A stretch of DNA of 64,000 nucleotides from Acinetobacter oleivorans DR1. GTDB taxonomy: Bacteria; Pseudomonadota; Gammaproteobacteria; Pseudomonadales; Moraxellaceae. Numbering within the stretch: position 1 is the stretch's first letter; every line of letters starts with the position of its first letter. This document shows positions 34,854 through 44,445 of the stretch, one piece after another. Under the pieces are notes generated by a model. That model made no database searches and was not told where the DNA came from. It worked only from the letters and a program-made list of their open reading frames with translations. The stretch lies in the NCBI RefSeq assembly GCF_000196795.1, contig NC_014259.1, forward strand, positions 1,426,001 to 1,490,000. Direction: 5' to 3'. The position numbers and the translations under genes were made by a program.

Positions 34854-36566
34854 ATGAAACAGGAAACTGCGCTTAAACTGCTTAAAGCAGGTGAAAATGT
34901 CTTTTTAACCGGTTCGGCTGGTGCAGGGAAAACCTATACACTTAATCAGTACATCCAATACCTAAAAGCACGTAAAGTGCCTGTGGCAATTACGGCATCT
35001 ACAGGTATTGCTGCAACACATATGAATGGCATGACCATTCATACATGGGCGGGCATAGGTATTAAAGATCAGTTGACTGACGATGACCTAAAGCGTATGA
35101 AAGAGCGTAAATATCTCAAGGAGCACCTTGAAAATGCGCAAGTTCTCGTCATCGATGAAATCTCGATGTTGCATGCTAAGCAGCTTAATCTGGTCAATCA
35201 AGTTTTAAAATATTTTAAAGAAAGTGATGAAGCTTTTGGTGGTATTCAAGTCATTGTGGCTGGAGATTTCTTTCAGTTGCCACCAGTTGGGCGTAATAGT
35301 GAAGCCAACCGTGACAAGTTCTGTTTTATGTCTGATGCATGGGTCGAAGCCAAATTTCGCGTATGTTATTTAACAGAACAACACCGTCAAGATGATGAAA
35401 TTCTTAATCAGATTTTAAATGCCATTCGTGCGCAGAATATTCAATCAGATCATTTACACGCATTACGTCAATCACGCTCGCATGATATTGGTGAGACTTT
35501 TACTCGTCTTTATACGCACAATATGGATGTCGACAATATCAATTATCAGCACTTAAATGAAATTGATAATGAAGGGCATCAATTCAATGCCGTTTTAGAT
35601 GGTAATGAAAAGTTATTAGAAACTTTAAAATCTTCGGTACGCGCACCAGAAGAACTCACACTGAAAAAACATGCCAAAGTTATGTTTGTCAAAAACAACT
35701 TTGATATGGGATATATCAACGGGAGTTTAGGCGAAGTTATTGGCTTTGAAGAAGATGATGAAAATGGCTTATTACCAAAGGTAAAACTAACCGATGGTAC
35801 GACTTTGCTGGTTGCTCCTGAAACTTGGTCAGTTGAAAACGAAGCGGGCAAAGTGATTGCAAGTTTTCAACAAATTCCACTTCGTTTGGCATGGGCGATT
35901 ACCATTCATAAAAGCCAAGGCATGACTTTAGAAGCTGCTGAAATTAACCTCACGAATACCTTTGAAAAAGGTCAGGGTTATGTAGCATTGTCGCGTTTAA
36001 AATCTTTAACTGGTCTTAAGTTATTAGGGATTAACGAGCAAGCTTTAGAGTTAGATAGTTTAGCTGTCAAAGCTGATCGTCGTTTCCAAGAACTTTCTAA
36101 AGAAGCTGAAGACAACTTTGCAGATGTAGATTTAACCGCTCAGCACAAAGCCTTTATTCGTCACTGTGGCGGCACCTTAAATGAAACTGAGATTTCTCGT
36201 AATGAGAAAAAACTCGCAAAAGGTGGAAAGCAAAATTACGCTACGGCAACGCTAGACGAGACACGTGCGTTGTTTGAAGAAGGCTATGAAATTGAAGACA
36301 TCGCGCATGAGCGTGGTCTGACACCAGCAACCATCATTAATCATTTGGCTCGACTTCATAAAGAACAAAAGCTGGATATTTCAGTTGCCCATCCGGGTGA
36401 AGAAGTGGTCGAAGAAATTCGTAAAATTTATAAGAAGCTGAAAAAACGTCAAAATCCAGATCATTTTTCTGATGATGGTTCGATCAAACTAAGACCAATT
36501 GTTGAAGCAACCAGTCCTCGAATGGGATATGATCAGGTTCGATTAGCTTTATTATTTATTGAGTAA
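34854..36566 (+). CDS. PIF1/RecD-like helicase with C-terminal helix-turn-helix
   Basis: 570-residue superfamily 1 DNA helicase. Motif I is GSAGAGKTYTLNQYI (residues 20-33), motif II VIDEISMLHA, and the C-terminal motif VI region reads WAITIHKSQGMTLEAAEI with GYVALSRLKSL, all typical of PIF1/RecD2 helicases. After about residue 460 comes a helix-turn-helix of the HTH_40 type (LDETRALFEEGYEIEDIAHERGLTPATIINHL), also found at the end of RecQ-like proteins, suggesting a nucleic acid-binding accessory arm. Monocistronic, or with the small downstream gene 43 bases later. Confidence 0.92.
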   Translation: MKQETALKLLKAGENVFLTGSAGAGKTYTLNQYIQYLKARKVPVAITASTGIAATHMNGMTIHTWAGIGIKDQLTDDDLKRMKERKYLKEHLENAQVLVIDEISMLHAKQLNLVNQVLKYFKESDEAFGGIQVIVAGDFFQLPPVGRNSEANRDKFCFMSDAWVEAKFRVCYLTEQHRQDDEILNQILNAIRAQNIQSDHLHALRQSRSHDIGETFTRLYTHNMDVDNINYQHLNEIDNEGHQFNAVLDGNEKLLETLKSSVRAPEELTLKKHAKVMFVKNNFDMGYINGSLGEVIGFEEDDENGLLPKVKLTDGTTLLVAPETWSVENEAGKVIASFQQIPLRLAWAITIHKSQGMTLEAAEINLTNTFEKGQGYVALSRLKSLTGLKLLGINEQALELDSLAVKADRRFQELSKEAEDNFADVDLTAQHKAFIRHCGGTLNETEISRNEKKLAKGGKQNYATATLDETRALFEEGYEIEDIAHERGLTPATIINHLARLHKEQKLDISVAHPGEEVVEEIRKIYKKLKKRQNPDHFSDDGSIKLRPIVEATSPRMGYDQVRLALLFIE

Positions 36567-36609
36567 AGTTTAATTAGCTTAATTACTTATTACATAAATT
36601 GAGGTGGCT

Positions 36610-36969
36610 ATGCCGCACGTTGTAGTTGATTATTCAGAAAACTTAACTGGATTAAACGCAAAACAATTACTTGAAGAAATTAATACCACACTGATTGAGA
36701 CAGAGCTATTTAGTCCAGAAGACATTAAAAGCCGTGCACGTAAAGACGAGGTTTTCCTCATTGGCTTAGGTGCTGATCAAGCTTATATTCATGTAAAAGT
36801 TTATATTTTGTCTGGAAGAACTGACGAACAAAAACAGCTAATGGGTGATCAGCTATTAACGGCGCTCAGCAATAAAAATTATCTACAACAAGAGTTTAAT
36901 AAAGAAATTCAATTGTGCGTTGAGCTTGTTGATATGCCAAGAGAAGATTATTTCAAGCAAGTTGTATAA
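36610..36969 (+). CDS. 5-carboxymethyl-2-hydroxymuconate isomerase-like protein (tautomerase)
   Basis: Small trimeric tautomerase-fold protein of 119 residues. Starting at ATG 36610 (GAGGTGG just upstream) puts Pro directly after Met, the catalytic N-terminal proline required by this family, which supports the start. The N-terminus MPHVVVDYSENL and the central ARKDEVFLIGLGAD match HpaF/CHMI proteins. In the homoprotocatechuate pathway it isomerises CHM to COHED; no hpa genes are nearby, so this may be a stand-alone paralogue. Confidence 0.85.
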   Translation: MPHVVVDYSENLTGLNAKQLLEEINTTLIETELFSPEDIKSRARKDEVFLIGLGADQAYIHVKVYILSGRTDEQKQLMGDQLLTALSNKNYLQQEFNKEIQLCVELVDMPREDYFKQVV

Positions 36970-37032
36970 CACAAAAAAGCGCAATTTCGATCAAGAATAG
37001 AGATCAGCACTATGTAAAAGTAGTGCTATCGA

Positions 37033-37902
37033 ATGAACAGACATAAATGTATGGCTGTATATATACAAAAGCTGCAACTGGTTTGCGATTATATTCAAAG
37101 ACATTTAGATGAAGATTTAGATGTTGACCGATTGAGCCAGATTGCGGCCTTATCTAAGTTTCATTTTCATCGTATTTTTGCCATTCATATTGGTTTAAAT
37201 GTGATGAAGTTTATTCAACTTTCTCGTTTAAAGCGGGCCTCTTTTCAATTGGCTTTTGAACCTGATCTCAAAATTATTGAGATTGCATTGCAAGCAGGGT
37301 TTGACAGTCCAGAGGCATTTACTCGTGCATTTAAGCGTTCATTTGATCAAACTCCTCGGGCTTTTAGAGATAAACCGGACTGGGAATCTTGGCACCAGAA
37401 GTTTGTTTTTACACTTCCAAAAAGTGAGCTAAAAATGAATGTAAATATTGTTGAGCGTCCTGCTGAAAAGATTGCCTATCTGTCTCATTTAGGTAGTCCA
37501 GATAAAGTCTTTGAAACCGCTGCGCGTTTTATTGCTTGGCGCAAAGAAACAGGTTTATCGCCTGTGACCAAGTCTAGAACTTACGGTATTCCTTTTGCTG
37601 ACCCTGATCAGACTCCGTCTGATGATTTTCGATTTGATATTGCTGGTTCAATTGAAAAGGCTGTACCCGAAAATAGTTACGGCGTGCAAACAGGGGAAAT
37701 TCCTGCGGGTCGTTATGCGACTGTAAGACATTTGGGTAGCCACGACCAGATTAAAGATAGTGTTTATTACATCTTTAGAAACTGGTTACCTGAGCAAGCC
37801 GAAGAAGCAGGGGAATATCCAGTTTTCTTTCACTATCATAACTTTGTGCATGATGTGAAAGAGTGTGATCTTATTACAGATATCTACTTACTTTTAAAAT
37901 AA
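37033..37902 (+). CDS. AraC-family regulator with GyrI-like effector domain
   Basis: 289 residues: N-terminal AraC/XylS-type double helix-turn-helix (QIAALSKFHFHRIFAIHIGLN and EIALQAGFDSPEAFTRAFKRSFDQTP) followed by a C-terminal GyrI-like/SOUL-type ligand-binding domain (about 135-289; VERPAEKIAYLSHLGSP ... GRYATVRHLGSHDQI). This organisation is that of Rob-like and SbmC-coupled regulators responding to small hydrophobic compounds. ATG 37033 used; ATG 37051 is possible. Convergent with thiM. Confidence 0.88.
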   Translation: MNRHKCMAVYIQKLQLVCDYIQRHLDEDLDVDRLSQIAALSKFHFHRIFAIHIGLNVMKFIQLSRLKRASFQLAFEPDLKIIEIALQAGFDSPEAFTRAFKRSFDQTPRAFRDKPDWESWHQKFVFTLPKSELKMNVNIVERPAEKIAYLSHLGSPDKVFETAARFIAWRKETGLSPVTKSRTYGIPFADPDQTPSDDFRFDIAGSIEKAVPENSYGVQTGEIPAGRYATVRHLGSHDQIKDSVYYIFRNWLPEQAEEAGEYPVFFHYHNFVHDVKECDLITDIYLLLK

Positions 37903-37912
37903 GAGTAGTTGG

Positions 37913-37943
37913 ATAAAGGCATAACTTGCGGTTATGCCTTTAA
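37913..37943. terminator. Terminator between AraC-type regulator and thiM
   Basis: AAAGGCATAAC-TTGCG-GTTATGCCTTT hairpin lies in the convergent space and overlaps the last codons of thiM. Confidence 0.8.
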
Positions 37944-38759
37944 ACCGAATAGCTTTATATTTGCATATTGCTCAATTAGGTTGGCATCTAACATATGGAT
38001 ATAGTCCATAAAAATGGTACTAAAACTTCCCATGGTTTGTGCCTGATTGGCAGCAAGTTTACCCGCAATTGCAAAATGCACATGGGCTGAAAGTGCTGCA
38101 ATGGTTGGAGTCGTTACCGCACTATATGCAGCGATTAATGCACCTAAAGCACAACCAGTTGCTGTAATTTTGGGTTGTAAGGGACTGCCACCGTTAACTT
38201 GGATAACGACATCTAGCTCTTTAGATAAAATGTAATCTGACTCACCTGAAATTGCGATACAGTCGGTATGTACTAATAGCGCGTAAGCTTGTCGATAGGC
38301 ATCATCACTACTTAGGGTACTATCAACACCTTTAGATTGAACTTGATTGCCTGCAAGCGTACTGATTTCTGATGCATTACCACGAATAACGCTAGGCTTA
38401 AACTGTAAAAGTTCATCTGTCATTTGACTGCGCCAAGCTAAAACTGGCCCATAGCCCACTGGATCAAGTACCCATGGAATGTTATTAAGCTGTGCTGTTT
38501 TTGCAGAGATTTGCATGGCCTGCATTTGCTCTGAAGTTGGGGTGCCTAAATTAATGCTTAAAGCCGATGAAATTTTAGTAAAACTTTCTGCTTCATAAGG
38601 ATTATCAATCATCGCAGGTGAAGCACCAGAAGCGAGTAACACATTGGCTGTATAGTTAGCCGCAACGCTATTGGTAATACATTGCACTAGAGGCGTTTTT
38701 GCCTGCATGCTTTGCCAAGCTTCAATAACCTGTTCAATCAAACTAGATGTCGATGTCAT
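37932..38759 (-). CDS. thiM: Hydroxyethylthiazole kinase ThiM
   Basis: Phosphorylates 4-methyl-5-(2-hydroxyethyl)thiazole in thiamine salvage. Recognised by LVQCITNSVAANYTANVLLASGASPAM, PWVLDPVGYG, RGNASEISTLAG and the phosphate-loop region ITATGCALGALIAAY with its catalytic Cys. 275 residues. GGGATAA precedes the start. It stands alone; thiE and thiD are not adjacent and no TPP riboswitch is present in the 34-base gap upstream. Confidence 0.95.
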   Translation of the reverse strand: MTSTSSLIEQVIEAWQSMQAKTPLVQCITNSVAANYTANVLLASGASPAMIDNPYEAESFTKISSALSINLGTPTSEQMQAMQISAKTAQLNNIPWVLDPVGYGPVLAWRSQMTDELLQFKPSVIRGNASEISTLAGNQVQSKGVDSTLSSDDAYRQAYALLVHTDCIAISGESDYILSKELDVVIQVNGGSPLQPKITATGCALGALIAAYSAVTTPTIAALSAHVHFAIAGKLAANQAQTMGSFSTIFMDYIHMLDANLIEQYANIKLFGLKA

Positions 38760-38793
38760 ATTATTATCCCTAGTAAGCTAAAGTGATATAGAT

Positions 38794-39951
38794 TTAGTGG
38801 GTAAAATAGTGGTCTTGATGCTTACATTTTTGGCAAATCAAAGAAACATAATCTGCCGCATCATAATCAACAGTTAAATCATTTGAACCACAATGCATAC
38901 AACGTTTGACAGAATAAAAGTTTAAACGTGGTTCAATTTTGCGCCATGCTTTCCATACAGGTTGTACAAATATCTGTTCGTCATAACCTAAGAAACGGTT
39001 AAGCAAAATATAACTCATTTTACTATAGGGAATGTTGTGCGGACGAGGCAGCATGGAGGTTTCCCACTTTTCAGTTAAGGCTCTCTCACGATATTGCTCT
39101 AATGTTTTCTTTAACAAATTGGTGTTAATAAATTTCTCATTGCGAGGCTGTAAAGCTTTTTGTTTATAAAGATATTCGAGTGCCGTCTGAATCAGATAAT
39201 AGATCTGTCCAATCGCCAATGATTCCATTAAGCGGTAGCAAAAGCTTTGGAAATTTGAATTCCCAGCAATCTGGATGCCCCAAGTTCGACAATAAAATTG
39301 CATGAACTGAATAATTTCTTGATAGAGCACCTGAAAAAGTACATCTTTAACTTCATCTGCACTACGAAAGGGAACGCCGTAACTTAAATTTTCATAAAAC
39401 CAGTTCCGCAGTTGTTGAGCCACACTAAATAAACTTGGATCGCTGTAGCCATCTAAACGAATATTTAAATAAAAACACTGTGGATCTTCAGTTTGATCAT
39501 TTGCATTCAAAATGCCATCTTTATGTAGCTGTTTAATTAAATAGCTCTGAAACATCCAGTTAGGAGTGATGTGATGATATTTAATTTTGTCCCAATGAAT
39601 ATATTCATCATGAGTGATTTCTTCACGTGCATATTCATCTAAAAGACTCAGCAAGAAAAGTTTATGCAAAAAACTGAGCTGTTCCAGACTACGTTGTGGC
39701 TGTTCTTTTGATTTAAATTGACGTTGTTCTTGTAAGCGTGTTTGCTGTAAAAGCTTTTTCCGTTGTTTTGTGCATGTCTCACAGTGGCACGTCATTTTTT
39801 CATCTTTAAATATGCGGTGCTGACAATGACTGCATTCATGAAATTGAATGTCTTGTTCAAATTGCTCGGCATCTACCCAGTACATTGAAGCTTGGCAGAG
39901 AGGACAATGGCTACTTTCATCCAGTTGTTTCTGTAGAATTTGTAAGGCCAT
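38794..39951 (-). CDS. Hypothetical protein with N- and C-terminal zinc-ribbon motifs
   Basis: 385 residues. Cys pairs occur at both ends: CPLC and CSHC plus CHCETC in the first 60 residues, then CMHCG and CQKC in the last 40, each spaced like a zinc ribbon. The middle 250 residues are helical and rich in aromatic residues, without a recognised domain. It may bind nucleic acid or act as a scaffold; a FlhC-like regulator was considered but not supported. GGAG is near ATG 39951. A separate short helical protein gene lies upstream. Confidence 0.7.
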   Translation of the reverse strand: MALQILQKQLDESSHCPLCQASMYWVDAEQFEQDIQFHECSHCQHRIFKDEKMTCHCETCTKQRKKLLQQTRLQEQRQFKSKEQPQRSLEQLSFLHKLFLLSLLDEYAREEITHDEYIHWDKIKYHHITPNWMFQSYLIKQLHKDGILNANDQTEDPQCFYLNIRLDGYSDPSLFSVAQQLRNWFYENLSYGVPFRSADEVKDVLFQVLYQEIIQFMQFYCRTWGIQIAGNSNFQSFCYRLMESLAIGQIYYLIQTALEYLYKQKALQPRNEKFINTNLLKKTLEQYRERALTEKWETSMLPRPHNIPYSKMSYILLNRFLGYDEQIFVQPVWKAWRKIEPRLNFYSVKRCMHCGSNDLTVDYDAADYVSLICQKCKHQDHYFTH

Positions 39952-40044
39952 TTTGCTCCGAACATAAAATAAAAAATGATGGGGCTATTATACACAGCCG
40001 TACTGTATATGGCTGAGATTGCTAGTTGCGTTTGTTGTTAAAAT

Positions 40045-40084
40045 AAAAAGACCTAAAATCTATGTGAGAATTTTAGGTCTTTAT
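40045..40084 (-). terminator. Terminator downstream of the small 40103-40360 gene
   Basis: Arms AAAGACCTAAAAT and ATTTTAGGTCTTT with a 10-base loop, followed on the minus strand by TTATTTTAA. Confidence 0.85.
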
Positions 40085-40102
40085 CGTGAGTTAAATTGTT
40101 GA

Positions 40103-40360
40103 TTAAACAGGGCACGGCAAGTTCTCATCATTCTGTCCAAGTTTTTTGGCATTAATAAGTGCCTGTACTTTTTTACTTGGTAATTTTACTTTGCCTAGTG
40201 CATCGTAAGTATTCACAATGGAGCTAACCTCCTGAGTGGTCATAGAAATACCTTCCGCAGTTAAGAACACCGCAATCACATGGTGATCGAGTCCAGCTGC
40301 GTGTAAATCATGAATCGCTTTAATATTTTCTAAACGATGAAAATGTGCTTTTAATTCCAT
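40103..40360 (-). CDS. Small hypothetical protein, 85 aa
   Basis: Helical protein (FHRLENIKAIHDLHAAGLDHHVIAVFLTAEG) with a C-terminal KVKLPSKKVQALINAKK basic patch. The AGLDHHVIAVFLTAEGISMTTQEV segment reads like a helix-turn-helix, so a DNA-binding role is possible. Start at 40360 chosen because AGAGGTG lies four bases before the ATG; the longer frame to 40393 lacks a site. No family recognised. Divergent from pepN across 319 bases. Confidence 0.65.
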   Translation of the reverse strand: MELKAHFHRLENIKAIHDLHAAGLDHHVIAVFLTAEGISMTTQEVSSIVNTYDALGKVKLPSKKVQALINAKKLGQNDENLPCPV

Positions 40361-40679
40361 ATTGACACCTCTTGCTCTTATTGAAATACCCATATTGGTC
40401 TATTTAAATAGGCAAGAACCATGCCCAAAATGTAAGCTGACTCTAAAAAATGTTAAAAGCTAAAGGTGTTTTATTTTTATTGTATAGATTGCTTATATAA
40501 ACAACGATTATCGTAAATTTGGTCTAATCTGTGCTAATAAAACCCGATTCTAATTTGAAATGTATCAATGAAGTCCCATTAATTTTATAAAGGTAAGCAA
40601 ATACAGTATGTATGACTTGGCGTATGATATTTCATGGCGACTCATACTGCCGTTTTAGACGAGTATATAAGGAATAAAG

Positions 40680-43286
40680 ATGAATATTGCGGCGCAGCCT
40701 CCAGTTCAGGCAGATCAAACAGTTTATTTAAAAGATTATCAAAAACCTGCGTTTTTAGTTGAATCAATTAATCTTGATATTCAAGTATATGATGATAAAA
40801 CGATTGTTGATTCAACGTTGGTGATGAAGCGCCAAACTGACGGCGATCTGGTTTTACTTGGTCGTGATCTTGAGTTGCAATCTGTTCAGTTAAATGGACA
40901 AATTCTTACTTCTGCACAATATTCACTCGATAGTGAGCAATTGGTGATCACTAACGCACCAGCTGAAGTCATTTTACAAACACAGGTCATTATTCATCCT
41001 GAAACCAATACTCAATTAGAAGGTTTATATAAAGCCGATGAGTTGTTTGTAACCCAAAACGAACCTGAAGGTTTCCGCAAAATTACGTTCTACCCAGACC
41101 GTCCAGACGTACTTTCAGTCTTTACTACGCGTGTAGAAGCAGACAAAAAATATCCAGTGTTACTTGCCAATGGTAATTTGCTAGAAACAGGTGAAGTTGG
41201 CGAAAACCGTCACTTTGCGATCTGGCAAGACCCGACTAAAAAACCAAGCTATTTGTTTGCCTGCGTTATTGGTGATTTAGCTGTACTTAAAGATCGTTAT
41301 ACGACCTCTGAAGGGCGCGATGTTGCTTTAGAAATCTATGCGATTGAGAAAGATATTCCAAAATGCCATATCGCGATGGAAGCATTAAAGCATTCAATGC
41401 GTTGGGATGAAGAACACTATGGCCGTGCTTATGACCTCGACAACTATATGATTGTTGCGGTAAGCCAATTCAACATGGGCGCAATGGAAAATAAAGGTTT
41501 AAATATCTTTAATACGTCATGTGTACTTGCCGATGAAGAGTACACAACTGACGCAGCGATTATGCGTGTCCAGTCTGTGATTGCCCATGAATATTTCCAT
41601 AACTGGACAGGTAACCGTATTACTTGCCGTGACTGGTTCCAACTTTGCTTAAAAGAAGGTTTAACAGTATTCCGTGATCAATCTTTCTCTGAAGATTTAC
41701 AATCTGCTGCGGTTCAACGTATTGATGATGTCGCTGTGCTTAAGTCTCATCAGTTCCCTGAAGATGCAGGTCCATTGTCGCACCCGCCACGTCCAGACCA
41801 CTTCGTAGAAATTAATAACTTCTATACGGCAACTGTTTATGAAAAAGGTGCGGAAATTAACCGCATGATGTCGACCTTACTCGGTAAAGAAAAATACCGT
41901 CAAGGAACCGACGAATATTTCCGCCGTCATGATGGGCAAGCTGTAACTGTAGAAGATTGGGTTGCTGCTTTAACAGCGGGTTCTGGTGTAGATTTATCTG
42001 CATTCTTAACTTGGTATAACCAACCAGGTACACCAAAGCTTGAAGCAAAAGGTGAATATGATGCAGCAGCACAAACTTACCGTTTAAGCTTTAAACAAAG
42101 CCTGAAAGCACATCCTAAATACCCAAATTTAAAAGCTGTTCCAATTCCTGTAGCTTTAGCGCTATTTAATGCTAAAACAGGCGAGCAATACACATTGCAC
42201 AGTGACAGCCTATTCGTAAATGATGTTAAAGATGGCGTGTACCTATTTGATCAAGGCGAGGCAAGCATTGAATTTACTGGCGTGACTGAGCAACCAGTGG
42301 TGTCGCTACTTCGTAATTTCTCTGCCCCTGTGAATCTTGTATTTGACTATACCGATGAAGAATTAGCTTTCTTAATTCAGCACGAAACGAATGGCTTTAA
42401 CCAGTGGCAAGCAACCCAAACCTTGCTTGAACGTATCTTGCTAGAAGACCATTCAGCTGATGCTTATATTCAAGCTATTCAAAGCACTTTACCTGAGCTA
42501 GTTGGCCGTGACCCGCTTTTAGCATCGCGTTTGTTTGATGTACCAAGTGAAGGTTATTTAGGTAGTCGTATCGATCAGAACTATGCACCATCTGATATTC
42601 ATGTAAAACGTGAAGCCTTGCTGAATCGTTTAGCACAAGAGTTAGGTTCATTCTGGAAAGATACTTACCTTACGCTTGACCCAGACTTGCAAAAAGAGTT
42701 TTCTTTGGCAATGGGTGTGCGTGCGTTAAAGAATATTATGTTGATGATGATGGCTCGTCAGGGTGACCAAACTGCATTTGAACTTGCACACGTGCAATAT
42801 CAAAACACAGGTAATATGTCTGAACGCTTAGGGGCGTTACGTGTATTGGTTTGGCAAAATGCGCCTCAAGCTCAAGATGCACTTGCTGATTTCTATGACC
42901 GCTTTAAAGATGAAGCCTTGTCTTTAGATCAATGGTTCATGATTCAGGCAGCAAACCCAAATGCGACAGCAGAAACAATCGAGTACCTGACTCAACATCC
43001 TGACTATGATTTAACAACGCCAAACCGTATTCGTGCGGTGAGTGGAGGGTTGTCAAATAACCCTGAAAATACTTGGGGCTTTGGTGTAGCTCACTTTATT
43101 AACCTTGCACAATATCTAGATGAAAAGAACCCAATTTTAGGTTCACGTCTGTTACAGGTATTGTCGCGTTGGTACACACTTGCTGAACCGCAACGTACTC
43201 AAGTGCAACAGGCTTTACAAGCATTACAGCCTAAAGTGAAATCGAAAAACGTTTCTGAAACTTTAAATAGTATGTTAAGCGTTTAA
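40680..43286 (+). CDS. pepN: Aminopeptidase N (M1 family)
   Basis: Zinc aminopeptidase of 868 residues that removes N-terminal residues from peptides in the cytoplasm. The substrate-N-terminus motif GAMEN is near residue 267, the zinc motif HEYFHNW (HExxH) at about 303 and the third ligand Glu in LKEGLTVFRDQ near 326. The four-domain E. coli PepN layout continues to the C-terminal helical superhelix (QALQALQPKVKSKN). AGGA is 7 bases before ATG 40680. Single gene with its own terminator. Confidence 0.97.
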   Translation: MNIAAQPPVQADQTVYLKDYQKPAFLVESINLDIQVYDDKTIVDSTLVMKRQTDGDLVLLGRDLELQSVQLNGQILTSAQYSLDSEQLVITNAPAEVILQTQVIIHPETNTQLEGLYKADELFVTQNEPEGFRKITFYPDRPDVLSVFTTRVEADKKYPVLLANGNLLETGEVGENRHFAIWQDPTKKPSYLFACVIGDLAVLKDRYTTSEGRDVALEIYAIEKDIPKCHIAMEALKHSMRWDEEHYGRAYDLDNYMIVAVSQFNMGAMENKGLNIFNTSCVLADEEYTTDAAIMRVQSVIAHEYFHNWTGNRITCRDWFQLCLKEGLTVFRDQSFSEDLQSAAVQRIDDVAVLKSHQFPEDAGPLSHPPRPDHFVEINNFYTATVYEKGAEINRMMSTLLGKEKYRQGTDEYFRRHDGQAVTVEDWVAALTAGSGVDLSAFLTWYNQPGTPKLEAKGEYDAAAQTYRLSFKQSLKAHPKYPNLKAVPIPVALALFNAKTGEQYTLHSDSLFVNDVKDGVYLFDQGEASIEFTGVTEQPVVSLLRNFSAPVNLVFDYTDEELAFLIQHETNGFNQWQATQTLLERILLEDHSADAYIQAIQSTLPELVGRDPLLASRLFDVPSEGYLGSRIDQNYAPSDIHVKREALLNRLAQELGSFWKDTYLTLDPDLQKEFSLAMGVRALKNIMLMMMARQGDQTAFELAHVQYQNTGNMSERLGALRVLVWQNAPQAQDALADFYDRFKDEALSLDQWFMIQAANPNATAETIEYLTQHPDYDLTTPNRIRAVSGGLSNNPENTWGFGVAHFINLAQYLDEKNPILGSRLLQVLSRWYTLAEPQRTQVQQALQALQPKVKSKNVSETLNSMLSV

Positions 43287-43302
43287 TTATTTAAAAATAC
43301 TT

Positions 43303-43335
43303 AATAAAGGTCTCGTAAGAGGCCTTTACTTTTTT
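43303..43335 (+). terminator. Terminator of pepN
   Basis: AAAGGTCTC-GTAA-GAGGCCTTT (one G-T pair), then ACTTTTTT. Confidence 0.85.
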
Positions 43336-43871
43336 ATATATGTAATAGTTATTCAACGTTTTAAATAAACAAAAATATCCTTGTTGTAGTTCATCTGTAG
43401 CTCTAAGTTTTATCATTTTATTGTTTTATAAATTATAAAACTTAATATTTTTTGAAGATGGATCTTTAAGAAATAATATAAAATGAAAATTAAAGAGATA
43501 AATAATATAAAAATAAATAAATTAAGAAATAATATCTAATTTTTTAAGGTGAGCTCGATTCTGTAATATTTATTTAAATTTAATTTAATATTTTCTCTAA
43601 TAATTTTATTAAATTTAGTTAAATCATATATTTATGTTTTGTAATTATTGTTTTTTGTATCCATAGAATAAGTTTAGGTAAATTTGTTTTATAGATTGGA
43701 AATAAAAATAATAACGTGAACATGCATTTTAATTGTTTTTGTGTATTATATTTAAAATAGGATAAAAAAATAAGCTTTATAAGGAGCCCTTAAATAGAAA
43801 TGATTGTAAGAATAAGTGGCAAATTTTTTATATCTATTACTTTTAACAATTTCATTTAAAAGGTTTTAACT
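43336..43871 (+). promoter_or_regulatory. AT-rich leader region of the pilus operon
   Basis: About 535 bases without a convincing gene between pepN and the pilin gene, extremely AT-rich, which suits H-NS-type silencing of pili. A short frame of 19 codons at 43800-43859 is preceded, too far away, by AAGGAG (43781-43786), and might be a leader peptide. The pilin ribosome site AAAGG is near 43859. Confidence 0.4.
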
Positions 43872-44402
43872 ATGAAGAAGACTTTTTTTCATTTATCACT
43901 CATTGCTGTAGGGTTATTTTCTCTTAATACAGCAAATGCAGCTACAGCAACAGGTACATTAACTGTTAAGGCAACCGTAACGAATAGTTGTGTCTTAAAT
44001 ACTTCTGCAACCGGAACGACAACAAATGCAGTTTTAGACTTTGGTACACTAAGTTCACTTACTAGCAATGTCGATGCAGATACCACAACAACAGGTGGTA
44101 CCTCAATTAAAGTTCTTTGTAATAATACTGTGCCATGGACTTTGTCATTTGATGGTGGTCAGAATGTTTTATCAACTCAACGTCGTATGATTGGTGGTGC
44201 AACTAGCAACGAATATATCCCTTACAACCTTTTCTCTGACACAGGACGTGCCACAGCAATCGGTATTGCAACAACTGCCTATAGTGGAACTGCAACTGGT
44301 AATGTTCAAACAGTGAATGTTTATGGCCGTATTCCTGCCGGCACAACTTTACCAAGTGCTGGTAGCTATGTTGATAGTGTAACTGTAACGGTAACTTATT
44401 AA
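43872..44402 (+). CDS. Archaic chaperone-usher pilus major subunit (spore coat U domain)
   Basis: 176-residue exported pilin with a Sec signal peptide ending ANA (residues 1-23) and an SCPU/spore-coat-U fold: TVKATVTNSCVLNTS and the closing VYGRIPAGTTLPSAG...DSVTVTVTY motif. The C-terminal beta-strand YVDSVTVTVTY is the usual chaperone-binding edge. This is the CsuA/B-type subunit. With the next three genes it makes an archaic chaperone-usher operon. From memory the A. baumannii locus close to ethanol genes has been described as the photo-regulated pilus prpABCD; unverified here. A 22-base palindrome follows the gene. Confidence 0.88.
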   Translation: MKKTFFHLSLIAVGLFSLNTANAATATGTLTVKATVTNSCVLNTSATGTTTNAVLDFGTLSSLTSNVDADTTTTGGTSIKVLCNNTVPWTLSFDGGQNVLSTQRRMIGGATSNEYIPYNLFSDTGRATAIGIATTAYSGTATGNVQTVNVYGRIPAGTTLPSAGSYVDSVTVTVTY

Positions 44403-44423
44403 TTTGTATAAATTAAAAATACA

Positions 44424-44445
44424 TTAGCCCTTTTAAAAGGGCTAA
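44424..44445. promoter_or_regulatory. Perfect palindrome between pilin and chaperone genes
   Basis: Arms TTAGCCCTTTT and AAAAGGGCTAA meet without a spacer, giving a strong RNA stem. No T run follows, so it looks like a partial attenuator or 3'-end stabiliser rather than a full terminator, which would raise pilin over chaperone/usher expression. Confidence 0.6.

Noticed and set aside
38760..38793. TPP riboswitch for thiM
   Set aside because: The upstream gap is only 34 bases and lacks any THI-box motif.
43800..43859. 19-codon leader frame before the pilin gene
   Set aside because: Its AAGGAG is about 13 bases away and the peptide has no feature; mentioned in the leader region only.
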